Origin: Siphlonurus alternatus | Lineage: Eukaryota; Arthropoda; Insecta; Ephemeroptera; Siphlonuridae | NCBI GenBank assembly: GCA_949825025.1 | Contig: OX463778.1 | Span: 26,221,551 to 26,285,550, forward strand | Direction of reading: 5' to 3' | DNA: 64,000 nt | Shown: piece by piece, positions 11,606-34,916 of the stretch | Layout: each line of letters starts with the position of its first letter | Position numbering within the stretch: position 1 is the stretch's first letter | Position numbers and translations under genes: made by a program | Notes under the pieces: model-generated | What the model saw: the letters and a program-made list of their open reading frames with translations, nothing else | Told to the model about the DNA's origin: nothing | Database searches by the model: none

Positions 11606-12670
11606 CTGTTCTTGATTTAAATTTTCAACAGAAATGTTGTACAATGGACAATTTGCATCAACTTTTTTTAGTAGCTCAATCGAAAGAGGAGGTCGAAAAA
11701 TACACCTGTGAATTTTATGCGATTTTTATTCGTACTGCATCATGGCTAAAAGAGAGGTCACGTGACCTGGAGCCGGCGCCCGTGTCGCCCGTGACGTCAT
11801 TGAACTGTCTGGTCAAGCAAACGATTGTCTATATAACGCTTCTAAACAATAAATTAATTGTTGCTTGTTTCCATAGCAACGTGGTTGTTTGCAAGCGTTA
11901 TAAAGTCGATCGTTTGTTTGACGGAACAGTTAAGTGATGTCACGGGCGACACGGGCGCCGGCTCCAGGTCACGTGACCTCTCTTTTAGCCATGATGCAGT
12001 ACGAATAACAATCGCATAAAATTCACAGGTGTATTTTTCGACCTCCTCTTTCGATTGAGCTACTAAAAAAAGTTGATGCAAATTGTCCATTCTAAACATA
12101 GCAGTAAGCCTAACTAATGTTGTTCTGGATGCTGCAGTGAAGCTCAACGGAGGGCGGTTTGTGTCCGGCATTCTGCGAGGCTTCGACCCTTTCATGAACC
12201 TGGTGGTAGATGAGTCAATCGAGGAGACCAAGGATGGCACCAAGAAGAATATCGGCATGGTGGTATGTTGGATTCTCATCCTGCGTCAGTGCTGTCTGAA
12301 CTTGTGATCAAGTAAACCTTTTCAAGCTAGAAATCCATGCCTGCATGCAAATTGGCATTTGTGTTGAAAAGACAACATTTCATTGTTCTCACTTATTCAG
12401 GCTTTACAGTATTAGTTTTTAATGATTTTGGTGGGGAAATAATGCTGTTTTGACCAATAGCTGCTTCAGTGGCTATTTTATTCCATGCTTTTCTTCAGTG
12501 CCAAGTATATCAAGTAAAATACACACCTAAAAAAAATTTTTTTTCCTTTTTTTTAAGTCTCTAACTGCATTGTCAAAAATTTTACAAGTTAATAACAGGC
12601 TACTTGTTTTTTATTCCAGGTAATCCGCGGCAACAGCATCATCATGCTCGAGTCACTTGACAGAGTGTGA
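8354..12670 (+). CDS. SNRPG: Small nuclear ribonucleoprotein G (Sm-G), complete, four coding exons
   Basis: Sm-G is one subunit of the seven-member Sm ring on U1, U2, U4 and U5 snRNAs in the spliceosome. Coding exons are 8354-8385, 10809-10831, 12138-12262 and 12620-12670; joined they give 76 aa plus stop TGA, the same length as the vertebrate protein. The start [11 protein letters not shown] and the 23-bp exon FMDKRLS match the family N-terminus. The Sm1 motif is [20 protein letters not shown] and the Sm2 motif is IRGNSIIML. Donors are GTAAGT, GTGAGT and GTATGT, and all acceptors are AG. A TATATAA at 8334 is too close to the ATG to be a TATA box. Exons 1 and 2 are too short to show as ORFs. 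Introns 1 and 2 carry several palindromic elements. The PEX6 start lies 1.3 kb downstream on the same strand. Confidence 0.95.
9573..9917. mobile_element. Palindromic MITE in SNRPG intron 1
   Basis: The left end (words TTTGGTTCCGACCTGCTTTT and CTCCTTATAG) is mirrored by the right end (AAAAGCAGGCCTGGACCAAA and CTATAAGGAG). The interior AACAACTGCAATACC is mirrored as GGTATTGCAGTTG. There is no coding capacity. Confidence 0.75.
10184..10459. mobile_element. hAT-type MITE with CAGGCGCG(G/A)ATCCAG ends
   Basis: It begins CAGGCGCGAATCCAG and ends CTGGATCTCGCCTG. The flanking 8-mers TTTCTTTC and TTTCTGTC differ at one base, matching the 8-bp duplication of hAT transposons. Inside are runs of G and C and the phrase GGATTTAACATGGGCAATGT, which recurs in copies at 29.3 and 61.8 kb. 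Confidence 0.75.
10893..11175. mobile_element. Palindromic MITE in SNRPG intron 2
   Basis: CTAACATTGTCTACCACGAT on the left is mirrored by ATCACGGTAAATGCTGTTAG on the right. Closer to the axis, TAGCTTTTACCTTGCAGTGG is mirrored by CCACTGCTTGGTAAAAGCTA. No coding capacity. Confidence 0.7.
11541..11601. repeat. (AT)n microsatellite
   Basis: An interrupted AT dinucleotide run of about 60 bp in SNRPG intron 2, directly before the palindrome at 11644. Confidence 0.9.
11644..12090. mobile_element. 447-bp palindromic MITE ending 47 bp before SNRPG exon 3
   Basis: The arms 11644 to about 11835 and about 11880-12090 are inverted copies; both start ATGGACAATTTGCATCAACT reading inwards. Each arm reads as a short open frame of near-identical sequence, which follows from the mirror symmetry and does not imply a protein. 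A CACGTGAC-containing GC-rich block and a TGACGTCA (11792) lie in the left arm; the right arm has TGATGTCA. The next 47 bp hold the branch-point-like CTAAC and the exon 3 acceptor. Confidence 0.8.
12263..12619 (+). other. SNRPG intron 3
   Basis: A 357-bp AT-rich intron between GTATGT and TTATTCCAG. Nothing else seen in it. Confidence 0.85.
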
Positions 12671-13970
12671 CACATCACCATCTTACCAGCGAGGCCAGCA
12701 TTTACCTCATCATACTTCATTATCAAAATTCTGTCTTTGATTATAAAATTAATTTACCAGCTTTAATATTTGGCACACCCTATTTTCAATGTTACATTTA
12801 TATTTCTGTTCCCAAACCAAGTACAAGTTATGAATATTATGAATTTTGAAAGTAACTGAACTTCATGCAAGTACAATAATTATACTTTCATAATATTCAT
12901 AACTTTTCTTTTAATTATAAGCTGATTATATTTTTATTTCTGCAATGTTTACGTACATTTGGATCCTTTTGACAAAAATTGTGTTATATGCATTAAATTA
13001 GAAGTACCTTAATTTTAAGTAACTATTTAAGAAGTCTGGTGTTTTATTTTGTTTTATTGTATACACTAATGAAATAAATTTTTTGTAACAATTTTTGATT
13101 AAATCTTACTGTATATGTTGTGGTCCTTATAAAATGGAATTCTTAAAACATACCTTTCTCTAGTTAGTTACCATGATGGTTAGTTACTAATAAATTAGTA
13201 CCTAATTGATATTATTGAGAATTGAGTATTTGAAGTAAAAATGAAGTTATTTACATATAATAATATAGGAGAGATTTAATAGATGCCCTATAATATATTA
13301 GGATTATTAATTATCAGTTGCATATTGCCAGGCATGAGCTTTTAGCTCATTTGCTGCATTTTGGAGAAGTTTTAATGCGTTAAAAAGGGCATTTTGAAAC
13401 AAAAACAACGATGTTATACTTCTAAAAATTAGCTATTGGTTTGTATAATACTAATATATATATTATGTATGTATAATATAATCAATATTTTTCTTTTATT
13501 TTTAGGTTATTATTATATAATATTTTATAATCTATTATGTACACTGTTTTTGTGTTCAATAAACAATATTATTAAAAATTAGCTATTTGGTTGGAAAATT
13601 TGGAAAACGTAACTCAGACGTCACCGCTTAAATTACGCGCGAAAAAATGCGTGAAAAAATAAAAGAAAATAGAGAAGCGATTTAATTAACAGCTGACTCA
13701 GCAAATTGTTTGTTTACATTTTACATGGAGTTGTACCGGCGCTCTTCGGCTCATTTTATCTCTTTGTGTGTGTGATATGGCATGAGATTAACATTTTTTT
13801 TAAGTTAGCAGCTAATCAAAAAAGTATATTAATGCGTCTCTCACAAACTGTCCAGGTATTTACCATGAAATAAGCATGCTGCAGGAAAAACAGGCAGCTT
13901 GGGTAATATTTTGCCATTGTTTATGTCCAACTACCTAGCATTTGCATTCGAATTTTACTAGAGTCACGTT
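12671..13970. other. SNRPG 3' UTR and PEX6 upstream region
   Basis: A poly(A) signal AATAAA for SNRPG lies at 13073-13078 and a later one at 13559-13564. From about 13600 to 13760 the DNA is less AT-rich (TTACGCGCG, GACGTCACC, CAGCTGACTCAG), which may be the PEX6 promoter. No TATA box is evident. No other gene is seen. Confidence 0.5.
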
Positions 13971-25927
<11,957 letters not shown>

Positions 25928-27310
25928 CCGTAAGGTTGTGTGCTAAGTGACGTCCACAGGTAAGAGGAGGGTGAAACAGAGGGGTTATTTTTAATTAAGT
26001 AATGTCAGTGTGAGCTAGCTCACAGCACTGGCTTACACTAACAAATTAAATTACTAACTTAAATGGTGAAAAGTCCTTTCAAAGTCTTTAGTATTTATCT
26101 GAATTCATTTAATATGATGATTTAGTTATGTTGGCTATACATAGAAATGGGAGTATTTAGAGTACATCCCCTAATAATGGAAAATGAGTACAGTATTGCC
26201 CTTGCTATTAAGAGGGCTCATATATATGCTACTGACCAGTATATAATGGCATGGAATGCAAACTACTGTACGTGTGTTATTGCCCACAAAGTTGTCATGA
26301 CACATGACATTTAAGTCTTGTATGGTTCCAAATGAATACTTAAGTAAAAACTAAGCCTGTTAAATTTTAAATTACTTATCAAATTACAATTGGGTATTTT
26401 TACTTCCTAACTTTATTAACCTGAAACTTACGAAACCCTAGCTAACTTGTGCATTTGCTAATATTATTTATGGTGGTTGAAGACTTTTATTCTACAAAAG
26501 AGAAAACTGTATTCATTGTGATCTGTAGTTTTTCAAATTTAGTGTGCCATAATTTTTATGCAGTTAAAGTGGAATTAATTGGTATGTAATTATTAAATTG
26601 ATTGATATTGTTAAATTTTGTACACTTTTATAACAAAATTAAAATTTATTCTTGTTGTTTTAATATACTGTATTATATTCTTTTAAATTTTTTCTTCTGC
26701 TTATCTCCCTTGACACATCAATTCTCTGATTAGCTCACCAGCAAAAAACAAGCTTGATATATTATATTTTTTAAATACTAGGCTGTACAAAGTCTGCTTT
26801 TAAGTTGTTTCCATGTATATTTTTTTTTATAAGCATATATTTATTTTTAACTACTTACTGCTTTTTGACCAATTAAAATTTTGAATATTTATCTCACTGC
26901 ATACAATGCAGATGCTATTTTATTTGATAATGTAAATTTAAATTAATATTAAATTGGTTTGCTGGTGAAAATGCACAGTTCACTCATAAGAGTTGATTTG
27001 AGTGGTTATATAATAACTAAGAATAAGAGTTGTTTTTTTTAATTTCCATCCTGTTTATTCATTATTAAACTCCAAATAAATTAATTACATACAAGACATG
27101 GGGGACAAATGACGAGGGGTAAAATACAGTTGAGGTTAATGCCAATGTATAATTATATTTATAACTTATTTCAATTAATAGAATCAAATGGTTTACTGTA
27201 TTTAACTTGAATTCTCATGAAATTTAGCGTTTAAGTGACAGTTTGGGATATAATGCTTACTTTTTTAAACTTTCAGATCGTGCCTAATAAAAGAAAATGT
27301 TTGAAACACT
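25928..27310 (+). other. PEX6 3' region with a possible 3'-UTR intron
   Basis: After the stop there is a donor-like CACAG|GTAAGA (GT at 25960) and, 1.3 kb on, an acceptor-like TTAAACTTTCAG ending at 27276. It is followed at once by AATAAA (27286-27291). This would make an untranslated last exon. No coding ORF is seen; the DNA between is AT-rich. Confidence 0.4.
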
Positions 27311-27397
27311 ATCTATCATTAAAAAAAAAAAAAAAATGTACAGATAGTTACTAAAAGTTTTTTTTTATGGTAAGTATGATCTGGAGGTTATAAAATG

Positions 27398-27598
27398 CTA
27401 TTTTAAGTCCCAAGCTGCCTTACACACAACAGTTTTTATTTTTCTATCAGTAAGTCTGGTCCTGAATGTATATAGCTCATACTGTGTCATAGAAAATTTT
27501 GCTGCATGGCCACGAGATAACCATATTAGCTTTGGTGGATAATTGAACAAATTCAACTTGACACCATAGCCATCAGTTGGACAGGGAAAATCTTCCAT
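27398..27598 (-). CDS. Hypothetical 66-aa ORF, unrecognised
   Basis: A minus-strand ORF starting MEDFPCPTDGYG and ending AAWDLK, closed by an in-frame stop upstream of the ATG. Its composition is less biased than the shadow ORFs nearby (mixed residues, two Pro-rich turns, no homopolymer runs), which is the only reason to list it. No domain, partner exon, signal or neighbour supports it. It could be a transposon or viral relic, or chance. Confidence 0.2.
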   Translation of the reverse strand: MEDFPCPTDGYGVKLNLFNYPPKLIWLSRGHAAKFSMTQYELYTFRTRLTDRKIKTVVCKAAWDLK

Positions 27599-27599
27599 G

Positions 27600-28024
27600 G
27601 CAATGAATATACATCAAGAAATAGAGTACAAAAAAGAAAAACACACTGTTGATCATTTAAATTTTAAATATTTTTTTTAGTATATTTTACAGTATTTAAA
27701 CATTTATTTTCTATTGTAAAAATAAATGAAATGCAGTTTGTATTTAAACTAGTGATAAAATCAACACACATAAAATATAATTATTTTGTATAACCCATAG
27801 AAACAAGGTCAGTGGGATGAGATCGAGTGGTCTTCAGTCGCTATGCTACAGTGCGTGCTGCCAAGAATCATGCAACTTTCCTCAATGTTAATCATGGCCA
27901 CTCAAGAGACAGTATAATATATGTCAACAGTGCAAATTATTTTACATAGAAATTAAAAAGTCATAGTAGACAAGAGTTCAAATAAACTCAAGAAGATAAG
28001 CTGGTTCCATTAAAATAGCTATGT

Positions 28025-28083
<59 letters not shown>

Positions 28084-28537
28084 ATTTTTGTATTTTGTGG
28101 TAGCAAGACAACAATTAAGAGGTCTTCAAAAAATCTCAAATTTAAAAATAGTCAAATTTCATTGCCTCAAATTGAAATTAAGTAATTTTAAACAGATTTT
28201 CAGCTTAAACTGCAATTTTTAATTATATTTTGAATTTTGTGTTTAGGTGACAAATTATTTAGCTCGATCCCAGACACATGCAAACACCCATAGCATAAAA
28301 TATATTGCAAGTGAAAGAAGCAAGGTAATGCTGGAGACACACTTTTAATGAACCAGTCAAGAAATGGTGGCTGGCTCATCAAATGTATGAGCCTCCTGAG
28401 AAAAATCCCAAAATATATTGTATATGTAGCAACAATGGTTATAAAATATATCTCTTCTTCCTATCAACTGTATAATGTATTCAGTCTTTTCACAGAATCA
28501 TGGCAAAGCTTTACAATCAGCTGATATATATATATAT

Positions 28538-28586
<49 letters not shown>

Positions 28587-29070
28587 AGTGCAATACTTGC
28601 ATAATAATAAGCCATCACTTCACTGACTTTGTATTTTTGTACTTACAAAGCTTTTTAAAATTAAATTTTAAGTTTTATATTTTTAGTTGTAGCATTTTAG
28701 CATTTTAAGAATTTCAAATTGTTACTTAAAAAAAAAAAAAAAAAAAAAATCATAAATGTGTTGGTTGGTTGTGGTTGGTATTTTGGGGCAATTGACACAT
28801 TTTGGTCATGTATGCCCCACAATATGTGTATATTTAAATTAAAGTTTTAGTCGATTATTTGTTTTATGTAAGATGTTTGGCTTATTAGCAATCTACACAT
28901 TATTGGTCAACAAAAATTATATTAATTTTTTTGTTAATTATTAGTTTCAAATTTGGTTATATCTGACTTTGGTCAGCTGACTGTCGAGAAGAGTTAGTAA
29001 TTTGCTGTTTTAGAGATCCTGTGTTGCGTGCTGTCGAGATCAGTTGTGGTTACCACAGTCACCTCTCGAT
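27600..29070. other. Intergenic region between PEX6 and the six-Cys peptide gene
   Basis: AT-rich DNA with (AT)n runs at 28027-28080 and 28527-28582 and a poly(A) run at 28730-28749. PEX6 and the peptide gene converge here. No clear minus-strand poly(A) signal was found close after the peptide stop. Confidence 0.6.
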
Positions 29071-32000
29071 TCATATCCCAAAGTTGACGTAGTCGGAGCA
29101 CCAAGGTCGGGCCTCCTCGCGATCCGTGCAGCACATCGGGTACACCAGATTGGAGCGAGTTACCTTGGCGCATTGCTGACACAGCGTCTTCACCTCGCCC
29201 TGTCAGACACATAAAATCAATGTTAGAAGGCAATAAAAAGGGATCATGCAAAAGGGGGAATAGGGTGCGACCGGGGGGCCGCGGTGGCCTCCCCCAAAAT
29301 TAAGGATTTAACATGCGCAATATAGGCATTTCCCCCACTCCAAATTATTTTTTTAACATTAACCTTATGAGGAGCCTTCCCCCCCCCCCCTCCTCCACCC
29401 GAAATTTGGTTCTGGATCCGCGCCTGATCAGTAGTATATATATCAATTATATCAAATTTCAAATAGTATAATAATAATATAAATTAATTAATTCAGTGTA
29501 ATTTAAAAATACTTACAAGTTAGCGGAACTTGAACCAATTAATTTATATTAATTATTATTATTATTATATTAATATTATATTATTATAATTCTTGATAAT
29601 CTTGTTATAAAATTATCACCATTTTCATCAGTAGTTGCTTAATTAAATATTTTTACAATAAAATTTTCAGAATGTATTCTAAAAAAAAAAAAAAAAAAAA
29701 ATGTGAAAATATAACCTTGTCCCAATTGTTCCGTCTATAATGTTGCCAATGGTATATTTTCACTATACTATTCTACTTATAACAATTTATTGCATTATTT
29801 CATTTGTTTTGAGGACAAAATATAAATTAGACGCATATATAATATAATTATGTAAGCTCGTTTCCCAATATACATATGAAAATAACTGTAGTAATAAATT
29901 TAATAACTAGATATTGATTGCGGCTATTCGTTGTCAACAACTTTAAAAAAAGAATCATCAGGAAAAAAAAAAAAGCCTGTTCCGAAGTACGTGACACGAA
30001 TGGCCCCGGTTTTATATTTCCTAGCTAGAGCAATAATCAGTCAACCATTGCCCTCATCTCCCCGATCGACGCTATATAATACACGGAGCAACATTTAGAT
30101 AGCAGCCGTGATATAGCAGCGAGTGCCACGGCTACTGATAGGCGCATGCCAAAGTCGCAAAGTCTACCGCGATGATGTCATCTTCTCTGATTACGAGTGC
30201 GCTGCTTGAGATAATTTTTTATGTGTCGTAAATAAAATATAATTTATAAGTACTATACTTACTAGTAGTATTTAAAATTACACGCATGTCATGTATTTTT
30301 TTAATTGTGTTTACTCCAATAAGATTAGCAATCCAGATTATTAAAAAAAAAAATACATATTTTTTACTGCATGCATACACATACACTCATACAGTGTACC
30401 AGATATTTCTAGATTTGTTTCTAGATTTGTTTATGGTTTAAAAAGACAAAAACATAAGAACGATATACGCACTCTGAAAACTAGTACAAAGATTGTTAAT
30501 GTAATTAACAATAATAAATTATATTAAATAAAAAAGAATAGTTTTTTATATAATAATTATATTAATTTCTCGTTTTATGACCTCGTCAGCGCATCGTTTT
30601 CCAAATTTATATGTCCCCAATGACGATATATATATAATATATTAAAAGTATTTAAGTTATGGATGTTGATGTTATTTTATGTGTAAGCTGAACTTCGCGA
30701 GTTAGAAGAAGATTTTTAGTGGAACACTATTTGTTTGCCCTAATTTTCACAGATGTAGTTGACATTCTAGAGTAATGATACGATCGAGTCACGTACTATT
30801 GGTACCATTTGCTTCGTGTTTTTTCGAGGTCAATTAATTTTTTATGTATATTATACTGAACTGTGATCTCTCGTCCGGCGTACGTGATAGGAATAATTAA
30901 TTTAATTAATTAGCTGACAAATAAACTACGAGTATATAACCGCTTTCTACGAATAAAATATAAATACTATACTGTATATGCATTATATCAATGATATATT
31001 AATTCTCCCCCCCCCCTTTATTGGTCAAAGACAATTTATTCTTTCTCTACCTCGATCGTCGAGAGCAAAAGACGGTACATGCAGCATTAACTTTACCCTA
31101 ATGGGACCCTGATGCTCTGTGGGCGTTGTCACGGATTTTATTCATATTTGTGAGAAATGGCAAACTTTACATTTTTTTCGGGAAATGTACTAGCTAGGTT
31201 AATTACTATTAGGTGCTCTTTTTAAAATTGTCTCCCAAAATTGCATTACATATTTATTACTATACCTATTTTTAAAGGAGCAGCGGTTATCATAATTATT
31301 ATACTGTACGTAACTTTCGACGACACTTTCATGCTGTGTAATATCAATCTATCTCTGAGGAAATTGTGAAATTAAGTGTCATCGAGGATATAGAATGAAT
31401 AAATAATAGTGCATAAATTTATTTCATCATCATGACCAGACGCTTACAGTTATTGCACTGTATATACGACATGAAAGGGGCAGCACGGCAACCTGCAATA
31501 CACGCTTGCTCGATAAGTTGCCTAAATGACAGGCTGACAGTGCACTGTGTTGTCATACTTTATAAATTCACAATTTTTCTAAAACAAGAGCAGTATAATT
31601 ATGTTTTTGTCACATTTTTCTTGGATTAAAAGTTCACATTTTTTTTTTTTTAATTCTCAATGAATTCTGTTCTGTGAACTGGATTATATTATTCAGATCA
31701 TGTAATTCATAATTTTGATTTACAAAATATTTGTCCAGCACACACTAAAATTATATTGAATAAATGTTGAGGCTATTAAACAGATATTAAAGGTTACCTA
31801 TTTAGCTCTTTAATTACTTTCAGGGCCCTTCCCTTTCTCTGTATGACATTGAAAAAACATAAGTATACACTTAAAAAATACCTTAAATTGAATTCAGGAA
31901 TTACAATTTTAGTGTGTGTGATGCAGTGAACGTTGGGAGAACAGACTCACCGAGAGTTCGCACTCGTTGGTACGTCGCGAGTTGCTTCCCGTGAGCGCCG

Positions 32001-34916
32001 CGCGATACACGGACCACGACTCGTAGGCAGGGCGCGCCTCGCTGGCCTGGGGCGCCAGACACAGCAGCAGCGTGCACGTCACGCAGAGAGCCGGCAGTAG
32101 CCACCACCCCTGTACACAACACGATTAGCAACCTTTACATGTGGAGTATACACTTACATTTATATCCTCTTCATTGGAGTTGGCAACAACAGGTAGATGA
32201 AACACCATGATGTTTTAAGCAAATGGAATAATGTGTGTGTGTGTGTGTGTGTTACAATAATATTATAAAGTTGAAAGTATACCTGAATATTTAAAATTAT
32301 ATATAAATTTTATGTTATAATATAAATCTAAAATATTTTAAATGTGAAAATGCCACATTTTTTATATTCATCATAGTTGGACATATTCCAGATTTTAGTT
32401 GACAACATAGTTGAGTTTGGACCTCTCGAGTCAATGAGCTTGAAACTTGAGTAGACAGAAAATCTAAATTTCACATCTGATATATTGCAAGATATACCGA
32501 AACAAAAAAAAAAAAAACAAAAAAAAAAACAATAATATTTTTTTTTTTACATTTTGATTACATTTAAAAAAAAAATAGATAAAAATATATAAAAACACAA
32601 ATATATAACCATCAATCTAATTCCACCACATGCTCTGATCCACATAAAAATATTGTTTCACAAAGCAATAGCTCGACTCGCTTTAACTAACGCCGTTAGA
32701 GGCTGCGGCTTCCTTGGCCCGTTCGTGCCCCTGAACCCCGGTGACCCCCTGTCGGCTTAGCGGGCCACGAGCCAGCCTCAGCTAAAGCAATTAAACTATT
32801 ATGAGAAATGTTTACTGTCCCTCTGACCCCTAAATTAAACATTTGAATTATCTCATTGTCAACGCCCATAAATCATAAGTGCTGACTTTAATATCCATAA
32901 CTTAATTGGTACTATAAAAATACTTTACATTTTATTCTCTTCTGTTTGATTTTCATTACACTAACAAAAATAGAAGAATTTCTTGCACAACAAAAAATGT
33001 GTTTTAAATCCCTCCCCCTATAAAAATGCGTTTTGGGGGGGGGGGGAGAATTTCTCTTCTATACATAAATTAAAAAAAAAAAACATTAAACGCCAAAATT
33101 ATATCTATATCCTTGTTGTGGAGAAGAGCTTAGCTATTTCCGTTGATGATGATGCAGAGATGCACGGATAATTTTGCAGCTACTTGATTATTTATTTTGA
33201 AAAAAAAAAAAAAAAATCGAACACAGGACGCGATTTACGAGGGATCGAGGTTATCCAAGTTTCTAAATCACATTTAGGGCACAATAATCAACCGCGTTTA
33301 ATGAGAAAATTTTATATCTTTCTTATAAATAACTTCTGCTTCATTAGGCACCTAAATATTTTTTAAATTAATTGTATTCTTTTCGTTTCTTTTATCAATT
33401 TAAAAGTTAAATAATTTATTTCGATTTATTTATTTTATTTTACTATGCAACAATTGCAATTGCTCAGTAGTATTTTCAAAAATTAACTATTTCATTTACT
33501 GAAGAACGTCTTTATTAAATGACATGGAATCAAGTGACATTATACACATGCACCTCCATTTGCTATCATTAATTGAACTTAAACTTCATCACTACTTTTA
33601 AAATTTTACAATCGAAGAGCGATTAAAACTGAGCTGTACTAAAATGATGATATTGAAATCATCTAAAATGCATGCTAGCGCGGCATCAAACCATAATCTA
33701 TATATTAATTATTATAATAATATGTTATATTAATATTTCCTCGCAGATATGAATTGAGATAATAGTCTTTATATAGGCTCTAATTTTGAATTTAGAAAAT
33801 AAAATTCCTGTCACATTGATTAATTAACATAATCTAATCACACTTAATTAACATAAATTTATATAAAAGAGAGACAAAATGTGTAACTATGTATGTATAA
33901 ATCAAAACTGAGGAACAGGTTTAAATTTTGAATAGAAATATTTTATGTAATACTATTTACTTTTCGTATGCTATTATTTTAAAGTATAAACTTACGATTA
34001 TTATTAATAATTATTGTATTTATTTGCATGCTACTTTAGATTTTGAATGTGAAATATATAAGTATCAAGGTATATTATATAGAAAGAACAAAATTATATC
34101 ACAATACGAATTTGATTGAGTATTATTAATTATTTTTTCCAAATCTAAATTTTTTGGAGTTAATGATGGAAATAGTTTAATTGTAACCAAAATTTTTACT
34201 TTCACAATGGACAACCTGCATGGAATTTTTTTATTGCAGAAATGAACAGAGTGCACCAAATTATGCTACTCTGAATTTTTTCCGATTTTTTTTTTTTTTT
34301 TTTTTTTTTTTTTGAGACCTGGAACTATTTTTATATAATTATTGAAAGTTCTGTAAGTTAAGTTGGCACCCCTGAATACTTAATAAAAAGGATAGGACTG
34401 AGATGCTTATTGACGCCCCCAGGGGGCGTGGCCGCACTTTCAATAATGATTTAAAAATAATTCTGGGTTAAATTAAAAAAAAAAAAATAATTTAAAAAAA
34501 TAATTTAAAAAATTTCGTGTATAGGTTGTCCATAGTAAAAATATGAATATTTCGCTAAAAATTAATTTCAAGAGCATTTTAGTCAATTTGTAATACTGCA
34601 TATGTATACTTCTGCACATGCGGAAGCGTAATTATCAATTGCTCAATTATTTAAATAATTGACGTACGTGTATCGTCTCGTCACCATTTGATTTTGAATA
34701 GTACACATTAACGAAAAGGAAATATTAGCAGAAAAGAAGACCACATCACAGGTGGGACTCGAACCCATGGCATCTCCTCTCAGCTTAGTACGCCAAGTGC
34801 AGATGCACACGTTACTTATTTAAATAATTGAGCAATCTTTGAATTTAGTCAACGTTAAAGAAGATTCTTACCGTGGCTGGCTGGTAAGTTTGGCTTGAGA
34901 TCAGTGGTGACTTCAT
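29071..34916 (-). CDS. Small secreted six-cysteine peptide precursor, three coding exons
   Basis: Minus-strand exons: 34916-34872 (15 codons), 32109-31951 (53 codons) and 29199-29071 (42 codons plus TGA), all phase 0, with donors GTAAGA and GTGAGT and both acceptors ending CAG. The 110-aa product starts MKSPLISSQTYQP. It then has a hydrophobic segment at residues 17-36 (WWLLPALCVTCTLLLCLAP) that fits a signal peptide cleaved near QASEA-RP. A dibasic RR (60-61) precedes a six-Cys domain with spacing C-x9-C-x2-C-x12-CC-x9-C, ending DYVNFGI. This looks like a peptide hormone or other secreted disulfide peptide, but I do not recognise the family and assign no function. The frame stays open upstream of this ATG, so a longer N-terminus is possible; the ATG chosen puts the hydrophobic segment closest to the N-terminus. 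GC-rich exons stand out from AT-rich introns. Confidence 0.75.
29247..29426. mobile_element. hAT-type MITE fragment (CAGGCGCGGATCC family), in the peptide gene intron
   Basis: The right end CTGGATCCGCGCCTG is intact, and the interior carries GGATTTAACATGCGCAATAT and C-runs as in the copies at 10184 and 61666. The left terminus is not recognisable, so the copy is probably truncated. It starts about 48 bp from the last peptide exon. Confidence 0.65.
29427..31950 (-). other. Remainder of peptide-gene intron 2
   Basis: AT-rich with several A/T homopolymers. A patch at 29990-30190 is less AT-rich, with CCCCGATCGACG followed by CTATATAATACACG, but has no ORF; its role is unknown. A C-run lies at 31007-31016. 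No other gene seen. Confidence 0.6.
34206..34534. mobile_element. Diverged relative of the TGACGTCA-family MITE
   Basis: The ends AATGGACAACCTGC and AGGTTGTCCAT mirror each other. The interior words TTATTGCAGAAATG, GGAACTATTTTTA and AATTATTGAAAG are shared with the family at 22929. The central CRE octamers are lost here (TGACGCCCCC instead). A/T runs have expanded. Confidence 0.65.
34636..34838. mobile_element. Palindromic element enclosing a tRNA-like sequence
   Basis: A perfect 21-bp inverted repeat at 34638-34658 and 34816-34836 (ATTGCTCAATTATTTAAATA and its complement) brackets about 160 bp. On the minus strand between them is a tRNA-like 3' half with the B-box GGGTTCGAGTCCCACC (near 34752-34768). 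Before it is an arm like the long variable arm of type II tRNAs. Confidence 0.6.
34741..34813 (-). pseudogene. tRNA-like sequence (type II-like), probably SINE- or transposon-borne
   Basis: The B-box GGTTCGAGTCC and a T-stem-like TGGG/CCCA are clear. A complete acceptor stem and D-arm cannot be folded by eye, so it is called tRNA-derived and not a functional tRNA gene. Confidence 0.45.

Larger units (their letters stand above)
32110..34871 (-). other. Peptide-gene intron 1
   Basis: A 2.8-kb intron. It holds a (GT)n run (32231-32252), an isolated GC-rich patch (32680-32780), poly(A) tracts and, at its upstream end, a palindromic MITE (34206-34534) and a palindrome with a tRNA-like piece (34636-34838). 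Confidence 0.7.

Noticed and set aside
11644..12279. Two near-identical proteins starting [12 protein letters not shown] on opposite strands
   Set aside because: The identity comes from mirror symmetry of a non-coding MITE; the minus-strand ORF also runs antisense through SNRPG exon 3.
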